A model generated the notes under the pieces. It searched no databases and was not told the origin of the DNA. It saw only the letters and a program-made list of their open reading frames with translations. Shown in pieces: positions 19,934-20,039 of a stretch of DNA of 20,039 nt. The first letter of the stretch is position 1. Each line of letters begins with the position of its first letter. Origin of the DNA: Anaerolineales bacterium (GTDB lineage: Bacteria > Chloroflexota > Anaerolineae > Epilineales > JAANWY01); assembly GCA_018263655.1 (NCBI GenBank), contig JAANWY010000030.1, forward strand, positions 1-20,039, written 5' to 3'. Position numbers and translations under genes: made by a program.

Positions 19934-20039
19934 GTTGGGCGAAGGTCTCCTGACCGAGCGGCGTCCTGAGCCTGACGAAGGGCCCGTTTCGCCTCGGTCA
20001 GCGTGTGACGGGTCACGGTTGCGTGGCACCGAGATCGGA
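19934..20039. repeat. Distant copy of the 27-base unit with a hairpin, cut by the window edge
   Basis: GTTGGGCGAAGGTCTCC and the following TGACCGAG (19934-19958) repeat the later part of the units at 2306-2389, including the start of the cruciform arm. CTGACCGAG (19950-19958) pairs with CTCGGTCAG (19993-20001). The sequence between and beyond differs from the first copy. It lies upstream of the response-regulator gene and may extend past the window. Confidence 0.65.

Noticed and set aside
1..20039. tRNA or rRNA genes
   Set aside because: No T-loop GGTTCGAATCC-type signature with matching acceptor arms and no rRNA-like conserved block was seen on either strand.

Overview
The window looks like chromosomal DNA from an uncultured, GC-rich bacterium, most likely Chloroflexota (Anaerolineae/Caldilineae-like). 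This is inferred from style, not from a marker gene. The signs are long secreted beta-propeller proteins, Thr/Ala/Pro-rich linkers next to an LPLVLR-type motif, intergenic 7- and 8-base simple repeats, abundant GCCGGC words, and a mosaic of small palindromic elements. No rRNA, tRNA, CRISPR array or full transposase gene was seen.

Layout. 175-1914 is an orphan PEP-utilizing (swivelling-histidine) protein. 1915-2576 is a gene-free, layered repeat hot spot. 2580-3533 is a tyrosine-recombinase-fold protein that has lost most catalytic residues. 3641-4630 is an M19 dipeptidase. 4633-5373 (minus) is a VapC-like PIN toxin with its antitoxin. 5403-6257 (minus) is a wrecked fatty-acid/acyl-CoA locus: the first codons of a thiolase-like gene run into an acyl-CoA dehydrogenase missing its N-terminal domain, which is itself split by a 122-bp palindromic element. 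6453-7250 is a CmoM/SmtA-like methyltransferase whose last codons lie in a repeat element. 7541-10022 is a three-gene cluster: GT2 glycosyltransferase, DUF2064 glycosyltransferase and B12-binding radical SAM protein. 10267-13728 is an ABC importer operon: two polar-amino-acid permeases, a family 3 binding lipoprotein, and a PotA/MalK-type ATPase with a TOBE domain. 13983-18417 (minus) holds three exported proteins: a 14-blade regulator-type propeller, a repeat protein, and a Thr-rich linker plus jelly-roll-like protein. The last of these overlaps an upstream DUF4332 gene. 18989-19822 (minus) is an OmpR-type response regulator.

The most interesting thing is the population of tiny, non-coding, palindromic elements whose insertion can be reconstructed from the sequence. 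Three elements (10061-10236, 13779-13951, 17304-17436) share a 12-base terminal repeat close to GTAAGCGTTCAG and are each flanked by an 8-base direct repeat matching at 7/8. A 101-bp element at 2124-2224 has a perfect 8-base duplication and sits in the arm of another inverted repeat. A 122-bp element at 5629-5750 has a perfect 8-base duplication, and removing it with one duplicate restores the dehydrogenase frame exactly. Several share one architecture: an outer stem enclosing two short hairpins. They behave like MITEs mobilised in trans by transposases outside this window.

A second notable feature is an array of nine 8-base units (8933-9004) at the junction of the DUF2064 and radical SAM genes. 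Its unit number sets whether the two reading frames are fused.
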